From the NCBI GenBank assembly GCA_903953895.1, contig CAJBLH010000133.1:31005-95004 (forward strand): a DNA stretch of 64,000 nt. The letters are read 5' to 3'. Origin of the DNA: an uncultured Desulfobacteraceae bacterium (GTDB lineage Bacteria > Desulfobacterota > Desulfobacteria > Desulfobacterales > Desulfatirhabdiaceae). Each line of letters begins with the position of its first letter. Position 1 is the stretch's first letter. The notes below the pieces were generated by a model, which was not told the DNA's origin, did not search any database, and saw only the letters and a program-made list of their open reading frames with translations. A program made the position numbers and the translations under genes. Positions 57,221-64,000 of this stretch are shown piece after piece.

Positions 57221-58231
57221 ATGACCATACTGGTAACCGGCGGCGCCGGGTATATCGGCAGTCATACCTGTGTCGAACTTCTGGCCGCCGGCTATCCGGT
57301 GGTTGTCGTGGATAACCTGTCCAACAGCAAGGTGGAATCCCTGAAACGGGTTCAGCATATTGCCGGAAAATCGGTGAAGTTTCATCAGGTGGATCTCAGG
57401 AACAACGCTGCGCTGTCTGAGGTTTTTGAGGCCGAAGACATCCAGTCCGTCATCCACTTTGCCGGCTTCAAGGCCGTGGGCGAATCCGTTGCTTTTCCGC
57501 TGCGGTATTACCACAACAATATTACAGCAACTCTTGTTCTGTGCGATGTCATGAAGCGCCATCAGATCAGGAACCTGGTTTTCAGCTCATCGGCCACGGT
57601 ATATGGTGAACCCGCCCATGTTCCGGTAACCGAGGATTTTCCCCTGCACGCCACCAATCCTTACGGCCGGACCAAATGGATGATCGAGGAAATTCTCAGA
57701 GATATTCATATCTCCGACCCGGCCTGGAATATCGCCCTGCTCCGTTACTTCAATCCGGTGGGCGCTCATGAAAGCGGGCTCATCGGCGAAGACCCAAATG
57801 GCATCCCCAACAACCTTCTGCCCTATATCACACAGGTGGGGGTTGGAAAGCTCAAAGAACTGCAAGTATTTGGAAACGACTATCCCACTCCGGATGGCAC
57901 CGGCATCAGGGATTTCATTCATGTGGTGGATCTGGCCATCGGCCACCTTCATGCCCTGAATAAGCTGACCGAAAATCCGGGGATCGTCACCTTCAATCTG
58001 GGGACTGGAAGGGGCTACAGCGTGTTGGAAATGATAGCGGCCTTCGAAGCTGCCAGCAGTCGGCGCATCCCCTATCGGATTGTCGGCCGCAGACCTGGGG
58101 ATGTGGCCAGCAGCTATGCGGATCCTTCCAGAGCCCAGGCAGAAATGGGTTGGGCTGCCCGGCGTTTTCTTGACGATATCTGCCGGGATGCTTGGAAATG
58201 GCAGTCTCAAAACCCGAACGGTTACAATTGA
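57221..58231 (+). CDS. galE: UDP-glucose 4-epimerase
   Basis: 336 residues from ATG 57221, chosen because AGGAGG lies 4 bases upstream and the protein then starts directly with the NAD-binding GGAGYIGSH. The catalytic SSSATVYGEP and NPYGRTK (YxxxK) are present. Interconverts UDP-glucose and UDP-galactose for surface polysaccharide or LPS. Confidence 0.95.
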   Translation: MTILVTGGAGYIGSHTCVELLAAGYPVVVVDNLSNSKVESLKRVQHIAGKSVKFHQVDLRNNAALSEVFEAEDIQSVIHFAGFKAVGESVAFPLRYYHNNITATLVLCDVMKRHQIRNLVFSSSATVYGEPAHVPVTEDFPLHATNPYGRTKWMIEEILRDIHISDPAWNIALLRYFNPVGAHESGLIGEDPNGIPNNLLPYITQVGVGKLKELQVFGNDYPTPDGTGIRDFIHVVDLAIGHLHALNKLTENPGIVTFNLGTGRGYSVLEMIAAFEAASSRRIPYRIVGRRPGDVASSYADPSRAQAEMGWAARRFLDDICRDAWKWQSQNPNGYN

Positions 58232-58536
58232 AGAGAGGCTTTTGTTATCACCTCGTTTACTCACTGGCGGATATGGGCTTGAGGCGACATTCACCGCAAA
58301 GGCGCACGGGACGCAAAGACAATATTGTGAAAAACCGGCTTTATCTTTGCGTCCTGTGTGCCTTTGCGGTACAGTGGTTTCATTTATCCATTCATGAGGT
58401 CCGGTGTTGACCTGGCGAGTGAATATTATTGGGTACGCAACGGCGCCGAGTCGCTGAAAGCATACCATTTCATGTTAAAAATGACCCGGCCGAAACGATG
58501 ATCACGGCCATTGATTGATTATAGAAAGGTTCGTTC
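58232..58536. other. Intergenic region after galE with imperfect inverted repeat
   Basis: About 305 bases without a supported gene. It contains the 27-bp inverted repeat at 58293-58370; nothing else is recognised. Confidence 0.6.
58293..58370. repeat. Imperfect inverted repeat, palindromic-element-like
   Basis: Arms 58293-58319 and 58344-58370 are complementary at 25 of 27 positions, with a 24-base spacer. The arm contains ACCGCAAAGGCGCA and GACGCAAAGA, a sequence type common in dispersed palindromic repeats of several bacterial groups. Confidence 0.8.
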
Positions 58537-58869
58537 ATGACAGGTGAAAAAGATATCGTATTAATTTATTTTGAAGACAAACCCCTGGCTTTTGCCAGAA
58601 TCGAAGATATTACCGAAGATTATAAACCCGGTTGGAATCACGTCAAGCTGCTTCTTCTGCAGGTTCCGCTTCAGACCGTTACCTGGATTATCAGAGACGC
58701 CTATATCGATGGAGATCCCTTTACGATGGACGGCAAAAAAATGCGACTCGAAAAAATCATCTGCCCGGAAGACCCTGAGATAAGAGTTCCCGAAACCGAT
58801 CCGCCGCTTGAATCCAAATCCGCATCCGGAACCAAGGTCATCTCATTTTCCGATTTCAAAAAAAAATGA
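58537..58869 (+). CDS. Small conserved-looking hypothetical protein
   Basis: 110 residues with no recognised family. The first ~75 residues alternate strands and charged turns (VLIYFEDKPLAFARIEDI), and the end is Pro/Glu and Ser/Lys rich. The stop (58867-58869) overlaps an upstream ATG of the next gene, so it is in an operon with the adenosine-specific kinase and Lon-like genes. Confidence 0.65.
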   Translation: MTGEKDIVLIYFEDKPLAFARIEDITEDYKPGWNHVKLLLLQVPLQTVTWIIRDAYIDGDPFTMDGKKMRLEKIICPEDPEIRVPETDPPLESKSASGTKVISFSDFKKK

Positions 58870-58889
58870 ACGAAACAAGGGAGCTTTTC

Positions 58890-59375
58890 GTGGAAATCAA
58901 AACTGTAGCAATTGAAAACCCCGACGGACTCAACCTGATATTGGGTCAGTCCCATTTCATCAAAACCGTTGAAGACATTCATGAAGCCATGGTGACCGCT
59001 GTGCCCATGGCCAAATTCGGGCTGGCTTTCTGTGAAGCTTCGGATGTCTGTCTGGTCAGGTACTCGGGCACGGATGAGGCGCTGATTGCGCTGGCCCAAA
59101 AAAACGCGCTCACCCTGGCCGCCGGACACAGTTTCATCGTATTCATGAAAGATATTTTCCCGGTCAATGTTCTGAATGCGATCAAGAATGTTCCGGAGGT
59201 ATGCCGTATTTTCTGTGCTACCGCCAACCCGCTCGAGGTGATCATTGTCCAAACCGCTCAGGGTAGGGGGATTCTGGGGGTTATCGATGGGTTTGCATCG
59301 AAAGGTATTGAAACCGAGGACGATATTCATCACCGCAAGGATCTGCTGCGTCGATTCGGATATAAACTCGGATGA
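58890..59375 (+). CDS. Adenosine-specific kinase family protein
   Basis: 161 residues from GTG 58890, preceded by AAGGGAG at 7-bp spacing and matching where family members begin; ATG 58866 is also in frame. It shows LILGQSHFIKTVEDIHEA, CEASDVCLVRYSGTD, GHSFIVFMKDIFPVN, and IFCATANPLEVIIVQT, characteristic of the adenosine-specific kinase (DUF355) family. Possible role in nucleotide salvage. Confidence 0.85.
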   Translation: MEIKTVAIENPDGLNLILGQSHFIKTVEDIHEAMVTAVPMAKFGLAFCEASDVCLVRYSGTDEALIALAQKNALTLAAGHSFIVFMKDIFPVNVLNAIKNVPEVCRIFCATANPLEVIIVQTAQGRGILGVIDGFASKGIETEDDIHHRKDLLRRFGYKLG

Positions 59376-61801
59376 CCCCCGAACTGACACCCGACGCGCT
59401 TCGGGGGGTTTGCAGCGTCGATCTGTTTCAGTTTGCCGACACATCCGAGCTGGAGCCGCTGGATGAAGTCATCGGCCAGGAACGGGCTGTTCAGGCCATC
59501 GATTTTGGTCTGAACATGAAAAGCCCGGGATACAATATTTTTGTCACCGGTATTGCTGGCACAGGCAAATCGAGTATCGTCAAGGAAATCATCGGCAAAT
59601 TCGCCGCAGACCTTCCGGCTCCGGACGACTGGTGCATGGTCAATAATTTCAAGGATGAATACTGTCCCAAAGCTGTTCGGGTTCCTTCCGGAAAGGCCGT
59701 TTCATTCGGCAAGTCCATTCAACGGCTCATCGACGATTTAAAGATCGAACTGCCCAAGGCATTTGAAAGCAAGTTGGCCCAGGATCGGATTTCGGAAATT
59801 CAGAACACGTTTGTGGATCAGCAAAAAGCCCTGCTGGAAAAAGTTGAAATCGCCGCAGATCAAAAACAGATTCGGATCAGCCGGGATGACGCCGGATATC
59901 AGCCGGTTCCTTACCGAAACGGCAAACCCGTATCTGCAGAGGAATTCGAGGCGTATCCCCTGGAAATGCAGACTGAAATCGAAGAAAATCTGCGAAAAAT
60001 TCAAATCGAACTGGAAGCCGCACTTCGGGAAATCAACAAACTCAATCAGATCGTCAACGACCGCGTGGAAGCCTACATGGAAGATGTCACCCGGCGGCTG
60101 CTTCAAGAACGGCTCACTCCCCTACAGGATGCTTACGTTGGCTATGACGACATTCTTGGTTTCCTTCAAGCGCTCGAAGACGATGTGGTTGAAAATCTGG
60201 ATCGTTTTGTGACCATGCCCAACGGAGACAAGGTCAGCCCGGACGATGCCGAATCCATTCACGAAGCCGCTGCTTTTTTTCTGCGATACCGTGTCAATAT
60301 CCTGGTCGAACAGAAATCCGAAAAAGGCGCGCCGGTCATTTTCGAAACCAATCCCACCTATTCCAACGTCATCGGCCGCATTGAAAAACGCACTTACATG
60401 GGTGCCGTCACCACGGATTTTACCCTCGTGCAGGCAGGCGCACTGTTGAACGCCTGCGGCGGATATCTGATGATGGAGATCGAACCCCTGCTGCTGAATC
60501 CTTATGTCTGGGATGCACTGAAACGCTCGCTTCAAAACAAATCCCTGGCCATTGAGGACGCGCCGTCGGATGCAGGAGCGCAATCGGCAACGCTTCGGCC
60601 GGAATTGATTCCACTCGAAGTAAAAGTCATCCTGCTCGGCAACTATGAGATGTTTGAATCCCTTCAGAATTTCGATTTCAAATTCAACAAGATATTCCGG
60701 GTCCGGGCGGATTTCGATGATGAGGTCACCCTGAATGCCCATTCCCTTCAAAAATATGCCCGGTTCATTGCAAGGGTCTGCAAGGCGGAGAAACTGCTTC
60801 CGTTCACCCCGGATGCTGTCGCTGCGGTCATCGATTACGGGAAACAGTCCATTGCGGATAAAACTCGGCTGTCGCTGCGGTTCGGCCCGATTGTTGCACT
60901 TCTGAAGGAGGCCGATTACTGGGCGCAGAAAGACGGCTCGCGACATGTTACCAGTACTTACGTATCCCGGGCCTTGAATGAATACTGGTTCCGTTATAAC
61001 CTCTACGAAGAAAAAATTCATGAATCCTATATGGACGGCACGGTGCTTCTGGATGTGACCGGCCAGGTGACCGGCCAAGTCAATGCACTGGCTGTATATC
61101 AGATCGGTGACATCTCTTTTGGCCATCCTTCGCGGATTACGGCAGAAACCTTCATGGGAAAACCCGGCGTCATCAACATTGAAAGAGAGACGCATTTAAG
61201 TGGAAACAGCCATGACAAGGGGGTTTTGATTCTATCCGGATATCTCGGAAAAACCTTTGCACAGCTTTATCCCCTGAGCCTGACCATCAGTATCGCCTTC
61301 GAACAGAACTACGGCGTGATCGACGGAGACAGCGCCTCATCCGCGGAGCTACTCGCCATTATTTCAAGCCTTTCGGATGTTCCCATTTTTCAGGGATTGG
61401 CCGTGACCGGGTCGGTTAATCAGAAGGGGGAGATTCAGTCCATCGGGGATGTGAATGAAAAAATCGAAGGATTTTACGATGTGTGTAAAACCCGTGGTTT
61501 CACCGGCCGTCAGGGTGTCATGATACCGGCTGCCAATGTAAAAAACCTGATGCTGAAATCGCAAGTTGTGGATGCAGTGCGGCAGCATCTCTTTCACGTC
61601 TATCCGGTATCATCCATTTCGGACGGCATCGAAATTTTAACCGGACTATCCGCCGGCGTTGCCGATTCAAACGGGATTTATCCTGAAACAACCGTCTATG
61701 GAAGGGTTCAGAAAAAACTGAAAACGTTTTGGATGCGAACCCTTGAATTCAACCAGCCTCTGAGAGTAACGCATGCGTCGCTTTTTTGTTCCGAGTCATA
61801 G
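59372..61801 (+). CDS. Lon-like ATP-dependent protease (AAA + S16)
   Basis: 809 residues. An AAA N-terminal part has Walker A VTGIAGTGKSS at about 55-65, followed by a long coiled coil (about 130-260) inserted before the rest of the ATPase region (MMEIEPLLLNP as Walker B-like). The C-terminal S16 protease domain has the catalytic Ser in IDGDSASSAE and Lys in NEKIEGFYDV. This matches the Lon-like family annotated as AAA-family/Lon proteases distinct from LonA. Start overlaps the previous gene by four bases. Confidence 0.88.
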   Translation: MTPELTPDALRGVCSVDLFQFADTSELEPLDEVIGQERAVQAIDFGLNMKSPGYNIFVTGIAGTGKSSIVKEIIGKFAADLPAPDDWCMVNNFKDEYCPKAVRVPSGKAVSFGKSIQRLIDDLKIELPKAFESKLAQDRISEIQNTFVDQQKALLEKVEIAADQKQIRISRDDAGYQPVPYRNGKPVSAEEFEAYPLEMQTEIEENLRKIQIELEAALREINKLNQIVNDRVEAYMEDVTRRLLQERLTPLQDAYVGYDDILGFLQALEDDVVENLDRFVTMPNGDKVSPDDAESIHEAAAFFLRYRVNILVEQKSEKGAPVIFETNPTYSNVIGRIEKRTYMGAVTTDFTLVQAGALLNACGGYLMMEIEPLLLNPYVWDALKRSLQNKSLAIEDAPSDAGAQSATLRPELIPLEVKVILLGNYEMFESLQNFDFKFNKIFRVRADFDDEVTLNAHSLQKYARFIARVCKAEKLLPFTPDAVAAVIDYGKQSIADKTRLSLRFGPIVALLKEADYWAQKDGSRHVTSTYVSRALNEYWFRYNLYEEKIHESYMDGTVLLDVTGQVTGQVNALAVYQIGDISFGHPSRITAETFMGKPGVINIERETHLSGNSHDKGVLILSGYLGKTFAQLYPLSLTISIAFEQNYGVIDGDSASSAELLAIISSLSDVPIFQGLAVTGSVNQKGEIQSIGDVNEKIEGFYDVCKTRGFTGRQGVMIPAANVKNLMLKSQVVDAVRQHLFHVYPVSSISDGIEILTGLSAGVADSNGIYPETTVYGRVQKKLKTFWMRTLEFNQPLRVTHASLFCSES

Positions 61802-62555
61802 TCTGTCCGGCAACAGCCCCGTTATCACAGGCGATGACGCCGTGCATATCCGAAATGTTCTGCGACTGAAACCCGGAGACGAAATCGAGCTGATTGACGG
61901 CACCGGTCTGGAATGCAATGCCCGGATCATCCGCATGACAGCCGGACAGGTGGAGGTATCGATCCTACGGCGCCGCTCCGAAATTCAGGCTTCCCCCCGG
62001 TTGATCATCGCACAGGCGCTGCTGAAGGATAACAAGCCGGATGTTATTATCCGGCAGATTACCGAGATGGGCATCCATGAATGGGTTCCATTTGCAGCCC
62101 ACCGATCCGTTCCGGTTCTGAATGACCGGCGCATCCGCTCTCGCAGGGACAGATGGGAGAAAATCGCTGCCGAAGCCCTCAAACAATGCCGGCGCAGCAA
62201 ACTTCTTGCCATATCCGATCCGCTGACATTCGATGCAATGCTCGCCTACGGATGGAACTGCGACATCAAACTGATATTCTGGGAAGATGAATCTCCATCC
62301 AGACCCTTTGAAATCCCCGATGCCGCTGCCGCCCCTGTTCAGAGCATAATGGCTGTTATCGGACCTGAAGGCGGGTTTACACCGGAAGAAATTGTGGCAG
62401 CAAGAGCCTGCGGATATACGACGGTATCTCTCGGCCCCCGTATTTTAAAAGTTGATACGGCTACACTTGCCGTCAGCACCATGCTGCAATACGGCTATGG
62501 CGATATGAGACATCCCAAGCCAAGCGATTCCGCCCTCCAGACATACAACCCATAA
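61773..62555 (+). CDS. rsmE: 16S rRNA m3U1498 methyltransferase
   Basis: 260 residues of the SPOUT family. It begins RRFFVPSHSL, has VLRLKPGDEIEL in the PUA-like domain, QCRRSKLL, and the knotted C-terminus IGPEGGFTPEE and SLGPRILKVDTATLA. Overlaps the Lon-like gene by 29 bases. Confidence 0.95.
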   Translation: MRRFFVPSHSLSGNSPVITGDDAVHIRNVLRLKPGDEIELIDGTGLECNARIIRMTAGQVEVSILRRRSEIQASPRLIIAQALLKDNKPDVIIRQITEMGIHEWVPFAAHRSVPVLNDRRIRSRRDRWEKIAAEALKQCRRSKLLAISDPLTFDAMLAYGWNCDIKLIFWEDESPSRPFEIPDAAAAPVQSIMAVIGPEGGFTPEEIVAARACGYTTVSLGPRILKVDTATLAVSTMLQYGYGDMRHPKPSDSALQTYNP

Positions 62556-62601
62556 TTCAAACTATTTATTTCAGGATATTATAAAACAACTGATTTTAAT
62601 G

Positions 62602-62630
62602 TTGACAAAATATCCGTCATTCAATATAAA
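62602..62630 (+). promoter_or_regulatory. Sigma-70-type promoter of tRNA-Phe
   Basis: TTGACA (62602-62607), 17-base spacer and TATAAA (62625-62630), placing the start about 9 bases before the tRNA. Consensus spacing and boxes. Confidence 0.85.
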
Positions 62631-62645
62631 TATTCAAGTTGGGAG

Positions 62646-62718
62646 GCCGAGGTAGCTCAGTCGGTAGAGCAGGGGACTGAAAATCCCCGTGTGGGCGGTT
62701 CGATTCCGTCCCTCGGCA
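62646..62718 (+). tRNA. tRNA-Phe (anticodon GAA)
   Basis: 73 nt with acceptor stem GCCGAGG/CCTCGGC, anticodon loop CTGAAAA giving GAA, and T-loop TTCGATT. No CCA is encoded. It lies next to an integrase gene and is the likely attachment site. Confidence 0.97.
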
Positions 62719-62742
62719 CTTTAAAAATTAAATAAGATGAAG

Positions 62743-62773
62743 GGGTTAGAGATTATCTCTCTAACCCTTTTTT
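62743..62773 (+). terminator. Rho-independent terminator after tRNA-Phe
   Basis: Perfect 10-bp stem GGGTTAGAGA/TCTCTAACCC with loop TTATC and six T after it. It also lies just past the convergent integrase stop. Confidence 0.9.
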
Positions 62774-62776
62774 CTT

Positions 62777-63850
62777 TTAAGAATTCTCTGTGTGAGAATC
62801 CGTGTGAGACTTTTCTCTGGCACGCTCGAAAGCGTCCATTGCATCTCGTTCCAGGTTGCCAATGCTGTGAAGATATATTTCAGTGGTCTTTCGGTTCTCA
62901 TGACCGAGTATTCGCTGGATAGCACCGATCGGCACGTTGTTGCCATCCATAATTGAAGCCCCTGAATGTCGGATGGGATGAAACCGGAAATATCGGACCC
63001 CTGCCTTTTGGCAGAGATTCTTCATCACTTTTTTCCGGTCGCCATATATTCCTTCACAGAACTTGTTCTCTTTACGGCTCCAGTATCTATGCCAAAACAC
63101 CCACGGCTTGTCGGCATCACGGTTTTCGAAACGTTGCTTCAGCACGTCATACAGGGTTTTTGTCATTGGAACTTTTCGTGGTGTGCGGTGCCCACCCTTC
63201 TTTTTGCGGGTGTATAGGATAACGAATCTGTTTTCCAGATTGATATCCTCCCACAAAAGGTTGTTGATTTCACTTACCCTTGCCATTGTCTCTCGAATGA
63301 CCAAGAGGTAATCCTGGGTATCTTTGTCAGCGACGGCAATCACCTTGTCAATATCTTCAGGGGATGGAACATACTTTACCTTTTTATTGACTGGGAAAAA
63401 ATCAAGTCCCTCGGTAGGATCATGGGTGATGAACTTTTTACGAATTCCGAAGCTGAACGTGGCTCGTAAATACCGAAGGTCTTTGTTGGCTGTATATGCT
63501 GATATTTTCCGTCGTTGCAGCAGGTGTTGCTGAATCATCGCAGTTGAAATCCCATCGCACATCAAACCGTTCCACTTTTTAATCCATCGTCGTGCCAGAT
63601 ACAGGTATGTATGAAAATGTTCATCCGAATTATATGCCTTCACATGGTCAAGCCGCAGATTTACTAGGTCCAAAAAGGTTATGTCGGTTGGCATCTCCTG
63701 AACTGGTTTCGGATTGTTTATCTCCTTTCTCTTTTCGGCTTCTGCTCGATTTGCCTCGGTTTTCGTTTTGAACCAGGTTTCCGTATGCCTGGTCCCCTTG
63801 TGGGTGAAGTCGTACCTCCACCCCTTCCCTTTGACAAAATATACGCTCAT
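62777..63850 (-). CDS. Tyrosine-recombinase integrase
   Basis: 357 residues from ATG 63850, which has AGGAGG 6 bases upstream; a longer ATG at 63883 is in frame. A SAM-like core-binding part (about 60-165) is followed by the catalytic domain with the first Arg in RETMARVSEINNL, a Lys-rich hairpin (RKKKGGHRTPRKV), HPIRHSGAS and LGHENRKTTEIYLH with the Tyr nucleophile. Ends 59 bases from tRNA-Phe, so it most likely integrates there. Confidence 0.93.
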   Translation of the reverse strand: MSVYFVKGKGWRYDFTHKGTRHTETWFKTKTEANRAEAEKRKEINNPKPVQEMPTDITFLDLVNLRLDHVKAYNSDEHFHTYLYLARRWIKKWNGLMCDGISTAMIQQHLLQRRKISAYTANKDLRYLRATFSFGIRKKFITHDPTEGLDFFPVNKKVKYVPSPEDIDKVIAVADKDTQDYLLVIRETMARVSEINNLLWEDINLENRFVILYTRKKKGGHRTPRKVPMTKTLYDVLKQRFENRDADKPWVFWHRYWSRKENKFCEGIYGDRKKVMKNLCQKAGVRYFRFHPIRHSGASIMDGNNVPIGAIQRILGHENRKTTEIYLHSIGNLERDAMDAFERAREKSHTDSHTENS

Positions 63851-63974
63851 AGAGGTCCTCCTTTGCTGGGAAAAACAGAGCACCTCCGAGCTTCCTACCG
63901 CCCAGTGTTGCAGAATTCTTGTAAACCCTTGACAGTCTTTTCCGAAGATACTGGTCTGTTTCCTCGGGGGTCAT
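63648..63974 (-). CDS. Excisionase-like helix-turn-helix protein, overlapping the integrase
   Basis: 108 residues in another frame. The N-terminus (TPEETDQYLR, then GRKLGGALFFPAKEDLYERI) has the winged-helix look of excisionase/HTH proteins that precede integrases. The reading frame runs about 200 bases into the integrase gene, where the C-terminus is Lys/Arg/Ser rich. The N-terminal half is convincing; the overlapped tail may or may not be real, and a frameshift is an alternative. Confidence 0.55.
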   Translation of the reverse strand: MTPEETDQYLRKRLSRVYKNSATLGGRKLGGALFFPAKEDLYERIFCQREGVEVRLHPQGDQAYGNLVQNENRGKSSRSRKEKGDKQSETSSGDANRHNLFGPSKSAA

Positions 63975-64000
63975 AATATGTTTATCGCCAGCCGTAGTCA

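Noticed and set aside
57587..58468. 293-codon minus-strand frame
   Set aside because: It is antisense to galE and reads through the palindromic repeat; galE itself is certain.
59738..61195. Long minus-strand frames antisense to the Lon-like gene
   Set aside because: Shadows caused by codon bias of the real protease gene; no domains.
1..64000. CRISPR array or cas genes
   Set aside because: No regularly spaced direct repeats and no Cas-like proteins were seen.

Overview
The window reads like a piece of chromosome from a strictly anaerobic Desulfobacterota (delta-proteobacterial, Desulfobacterales-like) bacterium. The grounds are family-level: two selenocysteine formate dehydrogenases flanking a complex I operon that lacks NuoEFG, an FmdE-type molybdopterin protein, an adenosine-specific kinase family protein, and large exporter and synthase genes of types often seen in this group. 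The species cannot be named from sequence alone.

Region 1 (1-19424) is energy metabolism. A partial FmdE-like gene and a selenocysteine formate dehydrogenase (fdhA copy 1) lie on the minus strand. Divergent from them is a long operon, nuoA-B-C-D-H-I-J-K, then an extra MrpD-like antiporter subunit, an 85-residue membrane protein, a NuoL-like subunit, nuoM, nuoN and a second selenocysteine fdhA, closed by a strong terminator. No nuoE, nuoF or separate nuoG is present. Each FdhA carries a NuoG-like iron-sulfur N-terminus, so a formate-fed, ion-pumping quinone reductase is the simplest reading (inference). Both fdhA genes look broken in a plain ORF scan because of an in-frame UGA, but each has a SECIS-like hairpin right after it.

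Region 2 (19455-22558) holds a membrane protein of unknown role, a PHP-family phosphoesterase and a propeller-like lipoprotein.

Region 3 (22549-37985) is a ten-gene minus-strand operon: TolC, an HlyD-type adaptor, two NHLM/NHLP-type ABC exporters, a methyltransferase, an unrecognised 223-residue protein, a GT9-like glycosyltransferase, two paralogous class I isoprenoid-synthase-fold proteins and a 749-residue propeller protein. The peptidase domain of the first exporter has lost its catalytic Cys, and no leader-peptide precursor gene is visible. One isoprenoid-synthase paralogue keeps the Asp-rich motifs and the other has lost them. This is the best candidate for an undescribed system. A very large hybrid sensor kinase (38407-43107) is divergent from it.

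Region 4 (43170-51446) holds a PfaA-like multidomain synthase (KS-AT-ACP-ACP-KR-DH) and a PfaD-type enoyl reductase, without PfaB, PfaC or a phosphopantetheinyl transferase in view.

Region 5 (52057-62718) is housekeeping: tRNA-Leu, ribF, a flippase-like gene, def, fmt, rsmB, galE, a small hypothetical gene, the adenosine-specific kinase family gene, a Lon-like protease, rsmE and tRNA-Phe with a textbook sigma-70 promoter.

Region 6 (62777-64000) is the left edge of an integrated element at tRNA-Phe, with a tyrosine integrase and an overlapping excisionase-like gene. Two intergenic copies of a structured repeat, with different arm sequences but a shared core, lie near 1.2 kb and 38.2 kb.
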